From assembly GCA_023409735.1 (NCBI GenBank), contig JAEYRB010000056.1, positions 62,001-126,000 of the forward strand: a stretch of 64,000 nt of DNA, written 5' to 3'. The DNA comes from Bacillota bacterium (GTDB lineage: Bacteria > Bacillota > Clostridia > Acetivibrionales > DTU013). The notes beneath the pieces were generated by a model. It worked only from the letters and a program-made list of their open reading frames with translations. It searched no databases and had not been told where the DNA came from. Shown here piece by piece: positions 61,872 through 64,000 of the stretch. The first letter of the stretch is position 1; the number at the start of each line of letters is the position of its first letter. A program made the position numbers and the translations under genes.

Positions 61872-62212
61872 GCATATCACTCCTATCAATAAGCAGATTG
61901 TAGATTTACATAAACATATTACAATGTATAATATTCAGCTTACATAAATAGGTTACTGCAGTGAATGATTGCACTATAAATATTAAGTAGGTGTTTGGCT
62001 GAAGTAGGTATATCTTTATTCATTTGCCGCAAAGTACACAAGAACCTGAATAAAAACAAATCAGAGGAACGTAAATTTCACATAAATAAAAGCCTAAGGG
62101 GCATCGAGCCTCTAAGACTTTTTGCTGTAGAACTTCGGTCAGCACCACAAATAACAGAACATTTGCAAAGCAAATGTTCTGTGAGCTATATTACTATCAG
62201 CGCCTTAATTAA
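61872..62212. other. Gene-free region with pspC terminator and perfect 13-bp palindrome
   Basis: This 341-bp gap lies upstream of the 43-residue gene and downstream of pspC. For the minus strand, CTTAGAGGC-TCGAT-GCCCCTTAG, then a T-rich tail (62094-62125), is a likely pspC terminator. ACAGAACATTTGC and GCAAATGTTCTGT (62154-62182) form a perfect 13-bp inverted repeat with a 3-nt loop. No ORF is credible. Confidence 0.5.
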
Positions 62213-62398
62213 TTAGTTATATCTGGGCATTGCTATCCATGCTATAAGATATGCCAGCAGTCCCGCTCCATATACAAATATGGCAATAAGCCAAATGATC
62301 CTGATAATGGTAGGATCTATTCCGAAATACTCACCCAAACCGCCGCAAACTCCGCCGATTTTTTTATTAGTATTTGACAGGTATAGTTTTTTACCCAT
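62213..62398 (-). CDS. PspC-domain small membrane protein
   Basis: A 61-residue protein that is just a PspC domain: KKLYLSNTNKKIGGVCGGLGEYFGIDPTIIRIIW followed by one helix ending AWIAMPRY. PspC proteins are linked to envelope-stress responses (phage-shock type) in other bacteria; single-domain forms are common in Firmicutes. AAGGGGTGTC lies 7 bp before the ATG. No psp or lia genes adjoin. Confidence 0.92.
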   Translation of the reverse strand: MGKKLYLSNTNKKIGGVCGGLGEYFGIDPTIIRIIWLIAIFVYGAGLLAYLIAWIAMPRYN

Positions 62399-62617
62399 TT
62401 GTTGACACCCCTTGAATCAATTTTTATTTTCATGTAATAATACGCTGTCGGTACAATAGTGTCTGAAAAAATTACGCAGTATTTTACTTAAGCTTCCGTC
62501 ATGCAATTTTATTATACTGTCTTTATGTTTTTGCATATGCGATTACTATATTTTTAATAGTCATGTTTGCGCCCTTATTAGTCTGAATTTATGCTTTGCT
62601 TTTGCCCATATTTATTC

Positions 62618-63310
62618 TTATGCTCCTGTGCTTCTAATTAGCTCAAATACCTTGTTATTGGCTATACGAGCAGCAAAGTTATCATCAGTTATTCTTTCGG
62701 ATAATACGATGCCTCCCCGGGCCATATCACAGATCTGGTGAAAATCAGATCCGGAAAGCTGCCTCAAGCCGTTGTCAATAGCATATTGCAGTGCTAGGTG
62801 ATTGTTGGAATCGTGTCTTGGATTGCCATTAAATACTTCGATTCCATCAAGATGTGATGGATCAGCCGGAGTTAAGCCTTTTCTGTATGGGTGAGCTTGA
62901 ATTATAATTATTCCAGTTCCATTGATTAATTTGCGCAAGCTCTTAAGGTCTAGTTCGTAAATCCGCTCATGCTGTCTTAGAAATTCCTCGCTGAAACCAT
63001 ATACAAGATAATCATTCGGATCGCTGTCAAACTTTATCTCCATGCCAAGGAAAACATCGATTCCGTGCTTTTTGCCTTCTACACAGGCGATTTTATAGCC
63101 TGAGAGGTATAAATCTATCTTTTCGTTCCAACTGACAGAAGGGAAACTATTGAAGCCTCGGCTGTAATAATGATCTGTAACAACAATACCTGTGTATCCT
63201 GCATCCTTATAGAGCTTTACAGCATCGGCCGCAGGGACCTTGCCACAAGGACTTGCCTCCTTTGTGTGAAGATGTGTTTCGTACTTATATTCTGTTTTAT
63301 GTTCTGTCAT
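62618..63310 (-). CDS. PHP-domain phosphoesterase
   Basis: A 230-residue PHP protein. Metal motifs: ETHLHTKEASPCGK (about 11-24), VTDHYYSRG (about 44), GMEIKFDSD (about 83), IQAHPYRKG near 139 and SGSDFHQ near 188. It differs from the PHP protein of the hydrogenase cluster and resembles the histidinol-phosphatase-like or PolX-like stand-alone PHP group. Substrate is unknown. The ribosome binding site is weak. It is a single gene. Confidence 0.85.
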   Translation of the reverse strand: MTEHKTEYKYETHLHTKEASPCGKVPAADAVKLYKDAGYTGIVVTDHYYSRGFNSFPSVSWNEKIDLYLSGYKIACVEGKKHGIDVFLGMEIKFDSDPNDYLVYGFSEEFLRQHERIYELDLKSLRKLINGTGIIIIQAHPYRKGLTPADPSHLDGIEVFNGNPRHDSNNHLALQYAIDNGLRQLSGSDFHQICDMARGGIVLSERITDDNFAARIANNKVFELIRSTGA

Positions 63311-63420
63311 AGTTAAGTTTTTCTCTTTTCCATTTGATTATTAAACTATTTTTAATATTATAGCATAATTATTTGCAGTAAAATGGTTATAGAAGAATTT
63401 AACTGCGGTATAGGAGATAT

Positions 63421-64000
63421 ATGATGAGAGATGTGATAAAAAAAATTAGAAGACTGATTAAACCTTTGGAATATACGCTTGCAGCCTCCATGCTATTGCT
63501 TACTGTTTCATGCGGCAGTGTTACTCAGGTGAATAGTGATAATTCGGCTGATGTAATAAATGATATAAATACTGAAAGCACAGCAACGGAGAAAACTGAT
63601 GATGTTACGGAGCCGGCAAGAACTCAGGACGCTGTAAACAAAGCGCTTTACCCGGCAAGGCTTGATTACTTGGGTAACCTTTGGGGATATGTTGATGATA
63701 GCGGGACTTTTGTTATTAAGCCTAAATTTTCTTATGCCTATAGATTTGATGATGATGGACTTGCAAAGGTAGAGGTGGATGGCAAAATCGGTGTTATTGG
63801 CCAAGACGGAGAGTACATAATTCGGCCGGAGTATTTATCGATCGATGAATTTAATGAAGGCCGGGCAGCGGCTCAAAGGGATGATGGGTATGTATTGATC
63901 GATGCGACCGGCAAGGTCCTTTCGAAAACGTATTTATATTTATTTTATTACAGCGATGGAAGAGCTCTATTTTCTATTAATAACGGAGATAACTACTTTT
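63421..64000 (+). CDS. WG-repeat lipoprotein, 3' end outside window
   Basis: An open frame starts at ATG 63421 after TAGGAGATAT (ATG 63424 is equally possible) and runs off the window. 193 residues are visible. The signal peptide ends in lipobox TVSC (Cys 31). A Thr/Asn/Asp-rich linker follows (35-75). WG-type repeats then begin: LGNLWGYVDDSGTFVIKPKFS, then VDGKIGVIGQDGEYIIRPEYL and DDGYVLIDATGKVLS. WG (KWG) repeats form beta-rich surface proteins of unknown role in Firmicutes. Confidence 0.83.
   Translation, partial: MMRDVIKKIRRLIKPLEYTLAASMLLLTVSCGSVTQVNSDNSADVINDINTESTATEKTDDVTEPARTQDAVNKALYPARLDYLGNLWGYVDDSGTFVIKPKFSYAYRFDDDGLAKVEVDGKIGVIGQDGEYIIRPEYLSIDEFNEGRAAAQRDDGYVLIDATGKVLSKTYLYLFYYSDGRALFSINNGDNYF

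Noticed and set aside
61995..62216. 73-residue plus-strand ORF in the pspC downstream region
   Set aside because: It runs through a terminator-like hairpin and the 13-bp palindrome, has no good ribosome binding site, and its composition is not protein-like.

Overview
The window comes from a low-GC, strictly anaerobic, spore-forming member of the Clostridia, most likely a cellulolytic lineage near Ruminiclostridium/Acetivibrio. The reasons are the AT-rich base use, strong Shine-Dalgarno sites, a three-subunit NADH-linked [FeFe] hydrogenase, a cellobiose phosphorylase with a YesM/YesN-type sugar sensor, and spore-type LysM/GH18 and LysM/CAP proteins. Almost all of it is ordinary chromosome. I saw no tRNA, rRNA, CRISPR array, insertion sequence or prophage.

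Layout. 1-4.2 kb: a partial repeat protein, an AI-2E-family membrane protein, a split ThrE exporter and a LysM-CAP protein. 4.5-8.9 kb: a divergent type IIA topoisomerase pair. 9.1-12.3 kb: an ECF sigma factor with its membrane anti-sigma candidate, beside a decayed FtsX permease. 12.4-18.8 kb: fructokinase, D-lyxose isomerase, a VTT membrane protein with an Asn/Glu-rich repeat tail, aspartate kinase and two unknown genes. 19-24.1 kb: uvrB and uvrA, each with its own LexA-type SOS box; uvrA has a long leader with three perfect 12-bp hairpins. 24.8-27.1 kb: a ClpE-like ATPase. 27.3-38.7 kb: sugar-binding protein, histidine kinase, AraC response regulator, two permeases, a second binding protein and cellobiose phosphorylase, a coherent cello-oligosaccharide sensing, uptake and phosphorolysis locus whose transport ATPase lies elsewhere.

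40.9-49.7 kb is the most interesting block. The electron-bifurcating-type hydrogenase HydC/HydB/HydA is encoded with a putative H2-sensing [FeFe] hydrogenase, two DRTGG-domain proteins, two stand-alone HATPase proteins, a PHP phosphoesterase and a small [2Fe-2S] protein. A perfect Rex operator overlaps the promoter of the catalytic half, so NADH/NAD+ state should control it. The first half looks like a signalling module responding to H2 or redox state.

49.9-55.8 kb: LCP protein, flavin reductase, FabI, a spore-lytic-type GH18 enzyme and a thymidylate-synthase-like protein. A 690-bp gene-free stretch holds two 60-bp direct repeats around a GC-rich structured core. 56.2-60 kb: an alpha-oxoamine synthase resembling bacterial serine palmitoyltransferase, an SDR and a GT-B glycosyltransferase, possibly a lipid-modifying set. 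60.1-64 kb: small lipoprotein and membrane proteins, a PspC protein, a PHP phosphoesterase and the start of a WG-repeat lipoprotein cut by the window end. Two membrane proteins of 42 and 43 residues with good ribosome binding sites (24315-24443 and 61740-61871, minus strand) were found by reading the sequence directly.
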